Shown here: piece by piece, positions 50,412-58,531 of the stretch
Numbering within the stretch: the first letter of the stretch is position 1
Layout of the letters: every line of letters starts with the position of its first letter
Source of the DNA: Halopiger goleimassiliensis
GTDB lineage: Archaea > Halobacteriota > Halobacteria > Halobacteriales > Natrialbaceae
Assembly: GCF_000455345.1 (NCBI RefSeq)
Contig: NZ_HG315691.1
Coordinates: 444,217 to 508,216, forward strand
Reading direction: 5' to 3'
DNA length: 64,000 nt
Translations under genes and position numbers: made by a program
The notes under the pieces: generated by a model
What the model saw: the letters and a program-made list of their open reading frames with translations, nothing else
Databases searched by the model: none
Told to the model about the DNA's origin: nothing

Positions 50412-51350
50412 TTACGCCTGGGCCGCCGTCGACGCGTCGCGGGCCTCGAGCACCTCGCGAACCCACCGTTCGAGGTCCCGCGTCGGTTCGACGCCCAGGT
50501 CCGACCGCATCGAGGCGGGATCGACCGCGAACCGCTCGAGGACCGGCCCCGCGGACGACGGCCGCTCGCGGAGTTCGAGGTCGGGGCTCGAACCGACCAG
50601 GTCGCGACGCGCGGCGGCGATCAGCCCGGCCACCTCGAGGACGCTGTAGCTCTCGCCGCTGCCGAGGACGTAGGTTCGGGCGACGGGGTCGGCCTCGGAG
50701 AGAAGGTCCCCGACGGCGGCGGCCATCGCGTCCGCGACGTCCCGGACGTGGACGAGGTCCCGTTCCTGCGTGCCGGGCCGATGGACCGGTAGCGCCTCGC
50801 CCGCGAGCGCTCGCTCGAGGAAGAAATCGACGACGGAGTCGCCGAGGGTCGTCTCCTCGAGGCTTCCGTAGGGATTCGAGAGGCAGAACGTGACCGACGG
50901 CACGCGGCCGTCGGTGACCGTCCGAACGGCGCGTTCGCCGAGCAGTTTGGTGTGCCCGTATGTCGTCTCCGGGATGCGCTCGCTGTCGGCGGTGAGCGGC
51001 ACCGTCTCGGGACGACCGATCGTCGCGACCGACGAGAGGTGGACCACCGGGACGTCCCGGCGGGCACACGCCCACGCGACGGTCGCCGCGCCGGTTCCGT
51101 TGATCTCGAAGGCGTCGTCGGGGCGCTCCGCGCAGGCGTCCGTCCCGACGAGTCCGGCGGCGTTGACGACGGCGTCGACGTCGGCCACGAACGAACGGAC
51201 GGCCGCCCGGTCCCGGAGGTCGACGGTCGGATACGTCTCGTGGCTCGAGCCAGCCGCGGGAGCGACGTCGTAGCCGCGGTTCCGGAGGACCGACGCGACC
51301 GCGCCGCCGACGTAGCCCGACGCCCCGAGGACACCGACGCGATCACGCAT
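50412..51350 (-). CDS. NAD-dependent epimerase/dehydratase
   Basis: A 312-residue extended short-chain dehydrogenase. NAD(P) is bound by GVLGASGYVGGAV (about 7-19), and the catalytic Tyr and Lys are in TTYGHTKLLGE, with Ser in VVHLSSVATIG. It resembles NAD-dependent nucleotide-sugar epimerases such as those in S-layer glycan or exopolysaccharide synthesis. The gene is divergent from a glycosyltransferase gene, which supports a glycan role. ATG at 51350 gives MRDRVGVLGASG. Confidence 0.85.
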   Translation of the reverse strand: MRDRVGVLGASGYVGGAVASVLRNRGYDVAPAAGSSHETYPTVDLRDRAAVRSFVADVDAVVNAAGLVGTDACAERPDDAFEINGTGAATVAWACARRDVPVVHLSSVATIGRPETVPLTADSERIPETTYGHTKLLGERAVRTVTDGRVPSVTFCLSNPYGSLEETTLGDSVVDFFLERALAGEALPVHRPGTQERDLVHVRDVADAMAAAVGDLLSEADPVARTYVLGSGESYSVLEVAGLIAAARRDLVGSSPDLELRERPSSAGPVLERFAVDPASMRSDLGVEPTRDLERWVREVLEARDASTAAQA

Positions 51351-51654
51351 CGTCCACACCCCTGGTGCGACCGGTCGTCGGCACGGTCGCCCCCTCGAGT
51401 GTCGTCATGGTCGCGCTGACCGGTCGTCCGGGCTTTGTAATTCGAACGCTACAGCCCCGCGGAGGGTATTAGCTCTCCCTACGCCCGCTCTACCGCTCGT
51501 TGGCCGTCTAGCAATCCCACGTTTCCTGCCCGTACTGACGACCCAGCCGTCGTTCGACCTCCGTACGGTTGTCGACTCGAGCGAGCGGCTTCGGGGGTCC
51601 GGCTGTGCGCTCGAATTAACAATGGCCGTGTCCCGTTCAGCTACGGGTATCCAG
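51351..51654. other. Divergent promoter region, epimerase / glycosyltransferase
   Basis: A 304-base gap with no gene. AT-rich words occur near TTTGTAATTCG (51436-51446) and GGTATTAG (51468-51475), consistent with a minus-strand promoter for the epimerase, and AATTAACAAT (51614-51623) at the right end, just upstream of the glycosyltransferase. No inverted repeat stands out. Confidence 0.35.
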
Positions 51655-52620
51655 ATGGACGTCCTCGTACTCACGACCTACGACGAATCGCCGTTCCTGT
51701 GCCAGCAACTCGAGGCGCTCGAGCAGCGGGGCGTCTCGACCACGACGTTGCCCGTACCCGGGGACGTGGGCGCGGGGCAGTCGCGTCGGCCCTGGGATTA
51801 CCTCCGGTACGTCCCCGAGGTGATCCGCGAGGCTCGCAACGGCTACGACCTCGTCCACGCCCACTACGGACTGACCGCGCCGATGGCGCTCGCCCAGCGG
51901 CGACTGCCGGTCGTCTGCTCGCTGTGGGGGACCGACCTCGCCGGACCCGGCGGACCGATCTCGCGGGCCTGCGCACCCCTGTGTGACGAAGTCGTCGTGA
52001 TGACGGAGGGGATGGCGGATCGGCTCCCCACCTCGGCGACCGTCCTGCCGTTCGGCATCGACCTCGAGAAGTTCCAGCCGACGGATCGACGCCGGGCGCG
52101 CGAACGAGTCGGCTGGGCCCAGGACGAGCGTCACGTCCTGTTCCCCTATTCGCCCGAGCGGACGGTCAAGAACTACCCTCGGGCCAGAGAGGTCGTCGCC
52201 ACGGTCGACAACCTGCTCGAGGAGTCGGTGACCCTGCAGGTCGTCCACGGCGTCGACCACGACGAGGTCTCGACGTACATGAACGCGGCCGACGCGCTCT
52301 TGCTCACGTCGGAACACGAGGGATCGCCGACGTCGGTCAAGGAGGCGATGGCCTGCAACCTCCCGGTGGTCTCGCTGGACGTCGGCGACGTCCGCACGCG
52401 ACTCGCCGATGTCGACCCCTCGGTCGTCGCGACGACCGACGACGAACTCGTCGACGGCCTCATCGAGGTCCTGGCGCGCGACGAGCGATCGAACGGTCGG
52501 CAAGCCGTCGAGGAGGTCAGCCAGACGGTCGTCGTCGACCGGCTGCTCGAGTTGTACGACCGGACGGTCGACGACGCGACGACCGCCGGGACGGCTCGAG
52601 TCCGATCGACGTCCGACTGA
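51655..52620 (+). CDS. GT-B glycosyltransferase (family 4-like)
   Basis: A 321-residue cytosolic glycosyltransferase of the GT-B fold. The N-terminal half has MDVLVLTTYDESPFL, then HAHYGLTAPMAL and the VVCSLWGTDLAG block. The C-terminal sugar-nucleotide half has LLTSEHEGSPTSVKEAMACN, containing the EX7E motif. It transfers a sugar from a nucleotide donor; donor and acceptor are unknown, but the adjacent epimerase gene suggests cell-surface glycan work. ATG at 51655 is preferred because it gives the family N-terminus; ATG at 51622 adds 11 residues. Confidence 0.82.
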   Translation: MDVLVLTTYDESPFLCQQLEALEQRGVSTTTLPVPGDVGAGQSRRPWDYLRYVPEVIREARNGYDLVHAHYGLTAPMALAQRRLPVVCSLWGTDLAGPGGPISRACAPLCDEVVVMTEGMADRLPTSATVLPFGIDLEKFQPTDRRRARERVGWAQDERHVLFPYSPERTVKNYPRAREVVATVDNLLEESVTLQVVHGVDHDEVSTYMNAADALLLTSEHEGSPTSVKEAMACNLPVVSLDVGDVRTRLADVDPSVVATTDDELVDGLIEVLARDERSNGRQAVEEVSQTVVVDRLLELYDRTVDDATTAGTARVRSTSD

Positions 52621-52717
52621 CCCCGTAAGTGTGTCCCGATGGAACCACCTCGCCCCTCGAGGCGAACTGCTAGTCAGTAACCCAACATTGAACACGGTTG
52701 CGCACCCAGCGAGCGGC

Positions 52718-53131
52718 ATGCAACGACGCCTGCTCGCGGGCTGTACCCTCGTCGCGGTCGTCGCGACCGCGGGCAGCCTCTACTTCAGCGAGGTCGTCGG
52801 CTACATCCCCTGCGAACTGTGCTGGTACCAGCGGATCCTGATGTACCCGCTCGTGGTCGTCCTCGGAGTCGCAGCCCTCGAGAACCGGGGCGGCGTCTGG
52901 AAGAGCGCGCTGCCACTGTCGGGGCTTGGCGTCGTCGTCGCGGCCTACCACAGCCTGTTGCAGGTGACCGCGGACGCCGGGATGATCTGTGGGGTCGGGG
53001 CCGGCTGCGGCAGCGTCGACTGGCGCGGCTTCGGCGTCTTCACCATTCCGCGGCTCTCCCTGCTCGCGTTCGTCCTGATCTCGGCCGGACTGATCGCCGT
53101 CGCGTGGCGCGAGCGTGCCGACACCCGATAG
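52718..53131 (+). CDS. dsbB: DsbB-like disulfide oxidoreductase
   Basis: A 137-residue membrane protein with four hydrophobic helices. The redox pair C32-C35 is in PCELCWYQR, the classic DsbB quinone-linked CxxC, and the second pair C91/C97 is in MICGVGAGCGSVDW. It would pass electrons from extracellular disulfide-forming partners to quinones. It follows the glycosyltransferase by 97 bases in the same direction. The start at 52718 (MQRRLLAGC) fits DsbB length. Confidence 0.85.
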   Translation: MQRRLLAGCTLVAVVATAGSLYFSEVVGYIPCELCWYQRILMYPLVVVLGVAALENRGGVWKSALPLSGLGVVVAAYHSLLQVTADAGMICGVGAGCGSVDWRGFGVFTIPRLSLLAFVLISAGLIAVAWRERADTR

Positions 53132-53207
53132 TCGCGAGTTCGCGTCGCCCGTTGCGGAACGTGTTCGAACGAATACGTATAGGAGGCTGGCACGAGAGTC
53201 ACCGCCA

Positions 53208-53987
53208 ATGGCACGTATCGAGCGGATTCGGGTCTATCCCGTGAAGGGGTTCGACGGCATCGACCTCGAGTCGGCGAGTATTCTCGAGGGCGGCACGCTC
53301 GCACATGACCGGGAGTTCGCGCTGTTCGATAGCGAGGGAGAGGTCGTCAACGGGAAGCGAACGGCGCGGATCCACGAGTTCGAGACCGACTTCGATCCCG
53401 AGACGACGACGCTGTCCGTCGTCGCGCCCGACGGCGGGGAGCGCCGTTTCGACCTCGACGACGCCGACGACCGCGACCGGGCCGCGACCTGGCTCGGCGA
53501 CCACCTCGGCGTCGAGAACCCCTCGCTCGAGCGGGACCGGACGCTGGGGTACGTCGACCGCCGCGAGATGGGACCCTCGGTGATCAGCACCGCCAGCCTC
53601 GAGGCGGTCGCCTCGTGGTTCGACGACCTCACCGTCGAGAGCGCTCGGCGACGCCTGCGGGCCAACGTCGAGGTGTCGGGCGTCCCGGCGTTCTGGGAGG
53701 ACCGCTTCGTCGGCGACGACGCACCGACGTTCGCCGCCGACGGGATCACGTTCGAAGGGGTGACGCCGTGTGGTCGCTGCGTCGTCCCCCAGCGCGACCC
53801 CGACACGGGCGAACCGATACCCGAGTTCCAGCAGCGGTTCGTCGAGAAACGCGAGGAGACCTTCCCCGAGTGGGCCGACCCGTCGGCGTTCGACCACTAC
53901 TACACGCTGATGCTCATCAGCCGGATTCCGGAGGGAGACCGCGGGGCGCGTCTCAGCGTCGGCGATCCCGTCACGGTCTCCGAGTGA
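53208..53987 (+). CDS. MOSC-domain protein
   Basis: A 259-residue cytosolic protein with a MOSC beta-barrel N-terminal domain (MARIERIRVYPVKGFDGIDL, LAHDREFALFDSEGEVVNGK) and a MOSC domain around VTPCGRCVVPQRDPDTGEP with two cysteines that could bind the molybdenum cofactor or sulfur. Such proteins are linked to sulfurated molybdenum enzymes or to N-hydroxylated substrate reduction. No molybdenum-cofactor genes are nearby. ATG at 53208 is preferred, with AGGAGG at 53181-53186 some 20 bases before it, too far to be a normal SD. Confidence 0.85.
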   Translation: MARIERIRVYPVKGFDGIDLESASILEGGTLAHDREFALFDSEGEVVNGKRTARIHEFETDFDPETTTLSVVAPDGGERRFDLDDADDRDRAATWLGDHLGVENPSLERDRTLGYVDRREMGPSVISTASLEAVASWFDDLTVESARRRLRANVEVSGVPAFWEDRFVGDDAPTFAADGITFEGVTPCGRCVVPQRDPDTGEPIPEFQQRFVEKREETFPEWADPSAFDHYYTLMLISRIPEGDRGARLSVGDPVTVSE

Positions 53988-54402
53988 GTTCGTCCTCGAC
54001 GCGGTCGGGAGTCCGTCGCGCGCGACCCGGCTCCGTTCGGATCGAGCAACGGGGAAAGTACCCGGGTACGGATCGCTTACAGCCCGGTAGGGAGACCGAA
54101 CGAGTTCGGTCTTCGAGCGGCGGATGAGAGTCGATCCCGCGGAACCGTTATTGCCGTCGGTCCCTGCCTCACGACAGCCGAGTCGGACGCGACGTCAGAG
54201 GCACGGAACGGCACCGGACCGACTCGGCACTCGCCCCCGCTCCGATCGACACCCCCTCAGGCGGTCGGGCCACCGGAACCGTCCGGTGGCCGTTCGAGCG
54301 GGTCGCGTCCCGAACCCGGGCGCGACCGCTTTTCACCCCCTTTCGCCGACGACCACCCGATCATCCCTGAATCCCCAGGAGAGTCGACGCTCGAGCGACG
54401 AA
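53988..54402. other. Gene-free stretch with three hairpins
   Basis: A 415-base gap without a credible gene, between convergent genes. It holds a 12-base perfect palindrome GTACCCGGGTAC (54058-54069), a 9-base inverted repeat AGACCGAAC/GTTCGGTCT with a two-base loop (54093-54112), and a 9-base repeat GGCCACCGG/CCGGTGGCC with a six-base loop (54268-54291). Their density suggests a structured RNA or serial terminators; a T-run CGCTTTTCA (54328-54336) follows the third. Confidence 0.45.
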
Positions 54403-55065
54403 TTACGCCCGTTCAGCGACGATGTCGGCGAAGTTGTCGAAGATCCGCCTCGCGTCGACGGCCGCGAAGCCGGACTCGCCGTCCGTCCAGCCGAAGTCGG
54501 CCACGAGTCGGTCCCGGTGGGCCGCCGTCAGTTCCGGGTGGAACTGCACCGTCCACAGCGGCGCGTCGCGGTGTCGCGTCGCGAACGCACGGTAGTAGTC
54601 CGCCCTGCCGACGACCTCGAGCCCCTCTCCGGTTTCGGTGACGACGTCGCCGTGGGCGACGGGAACGGTCGGCGGGACCTCCGCGAAGAGCGGGTCGGAG
54701 TCGAGGTCGGCGCGGACCGGACGGCAGGTCGTCTCGGCGGCTTCGACGGTCCCGCCGAGGGCCGCGTTGACCAGCTGGTGGCCGAAACAGATCCCGAGCG
54801 TCGGGACCGACCGCTCGAGCAATGCCCGGACGAGCGCCGCCTCGTCGTCGATCCACGGCCGCTCGTCGGCCTCGTAGACGCCGGCCGTCGACCCCGAGAG
54901 GACGACGCCGTCGGCGCGTGCGAGGTCGGGCCGCTCCCCGGCCGGGTAGTCCACTTCCCGAACGGTCGCCGGCACGGACTCGAGGGCGTCGGCGATCGCG
55001 TCGCAGTGGTAGTCGAAGTCCGGATCGACCTCGTTGCGGACGACGACCAGCATCGACTCCGTCAT
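54403..55065 (-). CDS. Class I glutamine amidotransferase-like protein
   Basis: A 220-residue stand-alone glutaminase-like domain of the GuaA N-terminal type. The nucleophile is C93 in LGICFGHQLVN, and the His-Glu of the triad lie in TVQFHPELTA. It shares the fold with the protein at 27573-28328 but is clearly a different branch: shorter, without the acidic tail and with FGHQ rather than WGHQ. Partner unknown. ATG at 55065 gives MTESMLVVVRNE, the conserved start. Confidence 0.82.
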   Translation of the reverse strand: MTESMLVVVRNEVDPDFDYHCDAIADALESVPATVREVDYPAGERPDLARADGVVLSGSTAGVYEADERPWIDDEAALVRALLERSVPTLGICFGHQLVNAALGGTVEAAETTCRPVRADLDSDPLFAEVPPTVPVAHGDVVTETGEGLEVVGRADYYRAFATRHRDAPLWTVQFHPELTAAHRDRLVADFGWTDGESGFAAVDARRIFDNFADIVAERA

Positions 55066-55195
55066 CGCGAGGGCCTTCGGTCGCGGCGCGAAAAACGATA
55101 CCGAACGCGGCGATGCACGGGAGGGTCGCGGGACCCTCGAGCAAGTTGAAATCGCAGGGCCGACCCCGATGGACGACACCGTCGATCACTCACGT

Positions 55196-55537
55196 ATGAT
55201 CGACTACGAGTACCACGAGCCCTCGTTTTCCGGGACGACGACCGAGGAGTGGGACGACCCCCAACTCGAGGACTTCGAGACGGACGACCTGAGCGAGGTG
55301 GCCGAGCACTTCGTCCTCTCGGCGTCGGGCTTCCCGCCGGAGAACTTCACGGACCTGAAACTGCCCGTCGTCGATCCGGACGGGAACCTGAACAAGAACG
55401 CGCTCGCGACGGCCAAAAGCGGCGGCCGCGGGGTCGGCGCGGTCGAGGACCTCGACGACGAGAAAGCCGAGGACGTCGAATCGTTGATCGACGACCTCGC
55501 GAACGAACAGTTCGAGGAGGCGGAGTTCGGCGACTGA
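55196..55537 (+). CDS. Acidic haloarchaeal protein, phage-protein-like core
   Basis: A 113-residue very acidic protein with no membrane segment. The segment FPPENFTDLKLPVVDPDG followed by NLNKNALATAKSGGRGV resembles a short domain seen in phage-related and hypothetical bacterial proteins. The rest is Asp/Glu-rich and probably partly disordered. Function unknown. ATG at 55196 (MIDYEYHEPSFS) is the natural start; the frame runs further upstream only as antisense of the amidotransferase. Confidence 0.6.
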   Translation: MIDYEYHEPSFSGTTTEEWDDPQLEDFETDDLSEVAEHFVLSASGFPPENFTDLKLPVVDPDGNLNKNALATAKSGGRGVGAVEDLDDEKAEDVESLIDDLANEQFEEAEFGD

Positions 55538-55576
55538 TGCTGCCGGATTACTGGCGTTCGTCCGGTAGTCCGAGGC

Positions 55577-55801
55577 TCAAGCGGGACTCGAGCCGGCGGA
55601 GCCGCCGCCGCGGACGAGTTTGATGACGCCCTGTGCGGCCAGCCCGATCACCGCCCACTTCCAGGCGAGGACGGCGACTCCGAGCAAGAGGATTGCACGG
55701 GTCCGGTTCCCGCCGTTGAAGGCGCGCTTGGCTTCTGCGAGTACCGAGACGACCGTCAGCGAGCGGGTCGTTTTCGACCCGAGGAGTTTGCCGATCGGCA
55801 T
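55577..55801 (-). CDS. Small membrane protein, unknown
   Basis: A 74-residue protein starting MPIGKLLGSKTTRS with a basic N-terminus and a membrane helix around AILLLGVAVLAWKWAVIGLA (about 41-60), then a basic Gly-rich C-terminal tail. A very long minus-strand frame continues upstream, but that is antisense of the PQQ protein gene and should be ignored. I do not recognise a family. Confidence 0.5.
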   Translation of the reverse strand: MPIGKLLGSKTTRSLTVVSVLAEAKRAFNGGNRTRAILLLGVAVLAWKWAVIGLAAQGVIKLVRGGGSAGSSPA

Positions 55802-55966
55802 ACCCGTGCTTGCCGACTCGGCTGGATAACGACGCGCCCGGAGCGCGCAAGGAGGAGACCAAGCGGTCGGCTCCACCGCGGCCGCCCTGAACTGTGCCGG
55901 GTATCGAGCAGGGTTCGAGATCGCGTCAGCCACAAGGCATATTGACCGTACATGTCTTGGTCGCCT

Positions 55967-58381
55967 ATGTCGAACCGAGTCGAGCGGCGACGCTACCTTC
56001 AGTGGCTCGCTGCCGGGGGAGTGGCGGGGATCGCCGGCTGTTCGGACGAACTCGACGCGTTCACCGATCCGGGTGAAGACGATACGGCGGAGTTCGCGAG
56101 CGGGGGAAGCGACGGAGAGGCAGCTGCCGATGAATCGACCGAAGAGACGGATCTCCGGGACGGATCCGCGGGCGGATGGCCGACGCTCGGCGGCGACCTC
56201 GGTAACTCCGGGTCCGTGTCCGGGGCGGACGCGTCGATCGAGACACTGCACCACGGGTGGACGGTCGGACACCGGACCGACGCGATCGACCCGGAGTCGT
56301 TCGGCGCGATCGCCGCGGACGGACGCGTATTCTCTTACCGCGAGGAGTTCGACCCGAGTGTGCTCGAGGAGCCGCCCCACGGCGGCGCAGTCGTCGCGCT
56401 CGATGCCGACACCGGCGACGTGGAGTGGACGAACGCCCTCCGGGTCTTCGACGAACCGGGGAGGGTACCGAGCGCGTTCGATCCCGGAACCGTCGTCGAA
56501 GAGACGCTCTACGTCTGCGCGAACCGGCCCGGCGACGACCCAGACGCGGTGCTCGCGCTCGAGACCGACACCGGCGACGCGCGGTGGACGACGACGATCG
56601 AGGGGGACGTGGGCGGCGCGCCGGCGGTCGCGAACGGGACCGTCTACGTCTCGGGCGACGGGACCGTCTACGCGCTCGACGCGGAGACCGGCGACGGGTT
56701 CTGGGAGTCGGACGTCGGCAGCTACACCGAAAGCGTCGCGACCGACGGGGACATCGTCGTGGCCGTCCCCGGCGACCGCCTCGTCGGGATCGACGCCTCG
56801 AGCGGCGACCTCGAGTGGGAGACGGAGCTGACGTCTGTCGTCAACGACCGCGACAGCCCCGTGCTCGTCGACGATCGCGTGGTTTACGTCCACGAACACA
56901 CCGGGTTCGTCGTCGACGCGGCGAGCGGCGACGTCCTCTGGCAGACCGAGGACGAGGCGGTCGACGGGCCGAAACCCGCGGTGACGGACGAGATCGCCGT
57001 CTTCGTCGACAACGAGCGAGCCGCACACGTCAGCGAGTCGGACGAGGCGCACGTCCGGGCGGTTTCCCTCGCGGAGGACGACGGCGTCTGGGAGACGACG
57101 CTTCAGACGAGCGTACTCGCGCCGCCGGTCGTCGCGGACGATCGGGTCTGTTTGCTGGGCATGGACGAAACGCTCTACGTGCTGGACGCCTCGAGCGGCG
57201 ACCAGGTCGGCGAGGCCTGGTATCGCGGGCGGACGACCGCCGAACCGGCGGTCACGTCCGCGGACGTCTTCGTCGGACACGATCGGGGGATCACCGCGCT
57301 CTCGTCCGGCGACCTCGACGCCGCGGCGGACGTCGGCCGCTGGCCGACGGCCGGATACGATCGCGGCAACTCCCGGCGAAACCCCGACGCGACGCCGCCG
57401 CGGGACGACCTCGAGCGGGCGTGGGCCGTCCCGGCGAGCGATCCGCGGCCGCCGGTCGTCGCGGACGGCGTCGCGATCGCGAGCGAGCGGGGTGCGCTGT
57501 TCGGAATCGACGCCACGACCGGCGACGTCCGGTGGCGCACGTCTGTCGGGCCGGACCGGTCGTTCCCGGCGACGACGCCGACGGTCGTCGACGGCCTGGC
57601 GATCGTCGGGACGTCGGAGGGTGCCATCTTCGGCGTTCGGGTCGACGACGGCACTACCGCGTGGGAACTCGACACGGGCGGCGAGTTCAGTGCGCCGTTC
57701 GTCGCCGCCGACGGCGTCGTCTACGGGGTCGAGCGGAACGGTGACGTGTACGAAGTCGATCCCGAGAGCGGCGATCACGAGGTGGTCGGCTCCGTCGGTT
57801 CGGGAACGACGATCGCTCCGGCGGTCTCGAGCGGAACGCTGTTCGTCTCTCACGGCAGTCTGACCGCGATTTCGAACGACGGACGCCGTCTCTGGGCGGA
57901 CAACCCCTCGAGATATCCGGCACTGAGTCCATCGGTGCTGGACGATCTGGTCGTCACTGCCGTCAACGACGGCACGGTGCGCGCGTACGACGCCGGCTCG
58001 GGGGCCTCGGAGTGGACCACGACCGTCCACGACGTCACCGACGGGGTATCGATGCGGTCGACGGCGGTCGCCGACGGCTCCGTCTTCACGGCCGGCGGAG
58101 GAATCGACGGAACGAAACCGACGATCGCCGCCATCGACGGTGAGTCGGGCGAGATCGAGTGGCGGACCGAATTCGAGTCGTCGATCGATACTGCACCGGT
58201 CGTCGCGGACGGTCGCGTCTGGGTCGTGACCGACGGTAGCCTTCGAGGCGTGGACCTCGACACCGGCGACGCGTCGGTCTCGAGCGATCTCCTCGAGGAC
58301 GGAACGATCATCTCCGAACTGGTCGTCACCGAGGATCGACTGTTCGGTGCCGGCCACGACGGCGTCTACGGCTTCGAGTGA
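55967..58381 (+). CDS. Large PQQ-like beta-propeller lipoprotein
   Basis: An 804-residue exported protein. RRRYLQWLAAGG, then GVAGIAGC gives a Tat motif and a lipobox (Cys at about residue 25). After an acidic linker come many PQQ-type blades, each with a core like VYALDAETGDGFWE, VGIDASSGDLEWE or FGIDATTGDVRWR. The count fits two consecutive propellers, the second starting around residue 460 where a RWPTAGYDRGNSRRN linker copies the first domain's GWPTLGGDLGNSGS start. It probably binds partners at the cell surface. The upstream in-frame ATG at 55952 adds five residues. Confidence 0.85.
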   Translation: MSNRVERRRYLQWLAAGGVAGIAGCSDELDAFTDPGEDDTAEFASGGSDGEAAADESTEETDLRDGSAGGWPTLGGDLGNSGSVSGADASIETLHHGWTVGHRTDAIDPESFGAIAADGRVFSYREEFDPSVLEEPPHGGAVVALDADTGDVEWTNALRVFDEPGRVPSAFDPGTVVEETLYVCANRPGDDPDAVLALETDTGDARWTTTIEGDVGGAPAVANGTVYVSGDGTVYALDAETGDGFWESDVGSYTESVATDGDIVVAVPGDRLVGIDASSGDLEWETELTSVVNDRDSPVLVDDRVVYVHEHTGFVVDAASGDVLWQTEDEAVDGPKPAVTDEIAVFVDNERAAHVSESDEAHVRAVSLAEDDGVWETTLQTSVLAPPVVADDRVCLLGMDETLYVLDASSGDQVGEAWYRGRTTAEPAVTSADVFVGHDRGITALSSGDLDAAADVGRWPTAGYDRGNSRRNPDATPPRDDLERAWAVPASDPRPPVVADGVAIASERGALFGIDATTGDVRWRTSVGPDRSFPATTPTVVDGLAIVGTSEGAIFGVRVDDGTTAWELDTGGEFSAPFVAADGVVYGVERNGDVYEVDPESGDHEVVGSVGSGTTIAPAVSSGTLFVSHGSLTAISNDGRRLWADNPSRYPALSPSVLDDLVVTAVNDGTVRAYDAGSGASEWTTTVHDVTDGVSMRSTAVADGSVFTAGGGIDGTKPTIAAIDGESGEIEWRTEFESSIDTAPVVADGRVWVVTDGSLRGVDLDTGDASVSSDLLEDGTIISELVVTEDRLFGAGHDGVYGFE

Positions 58382-58531
58382 TCGGTTCGTCCCCACGGCT
58401 GCTGGCAGGCGGACGGGGGACGGTGCGGAACTCGAGCCGATCGACTGCGTCGAAACACACCACCGCGTCGGACAACGACCGATCGGTCGGAACCTGACAA
58501 AGAGTACGTTCGCGGTTTTCCGACAGTGCGC

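Noticed and set aside
55577-58396. A 939-residue minus-strand ORF opposite the large PQQ protein
   Set aside because: It is an antisense shadow: Arg/Asp-rich with no domain, while the plus strand has a Tat lipoprotein with regular propeller repeats. Only its last 74 codons look like a separate gene.
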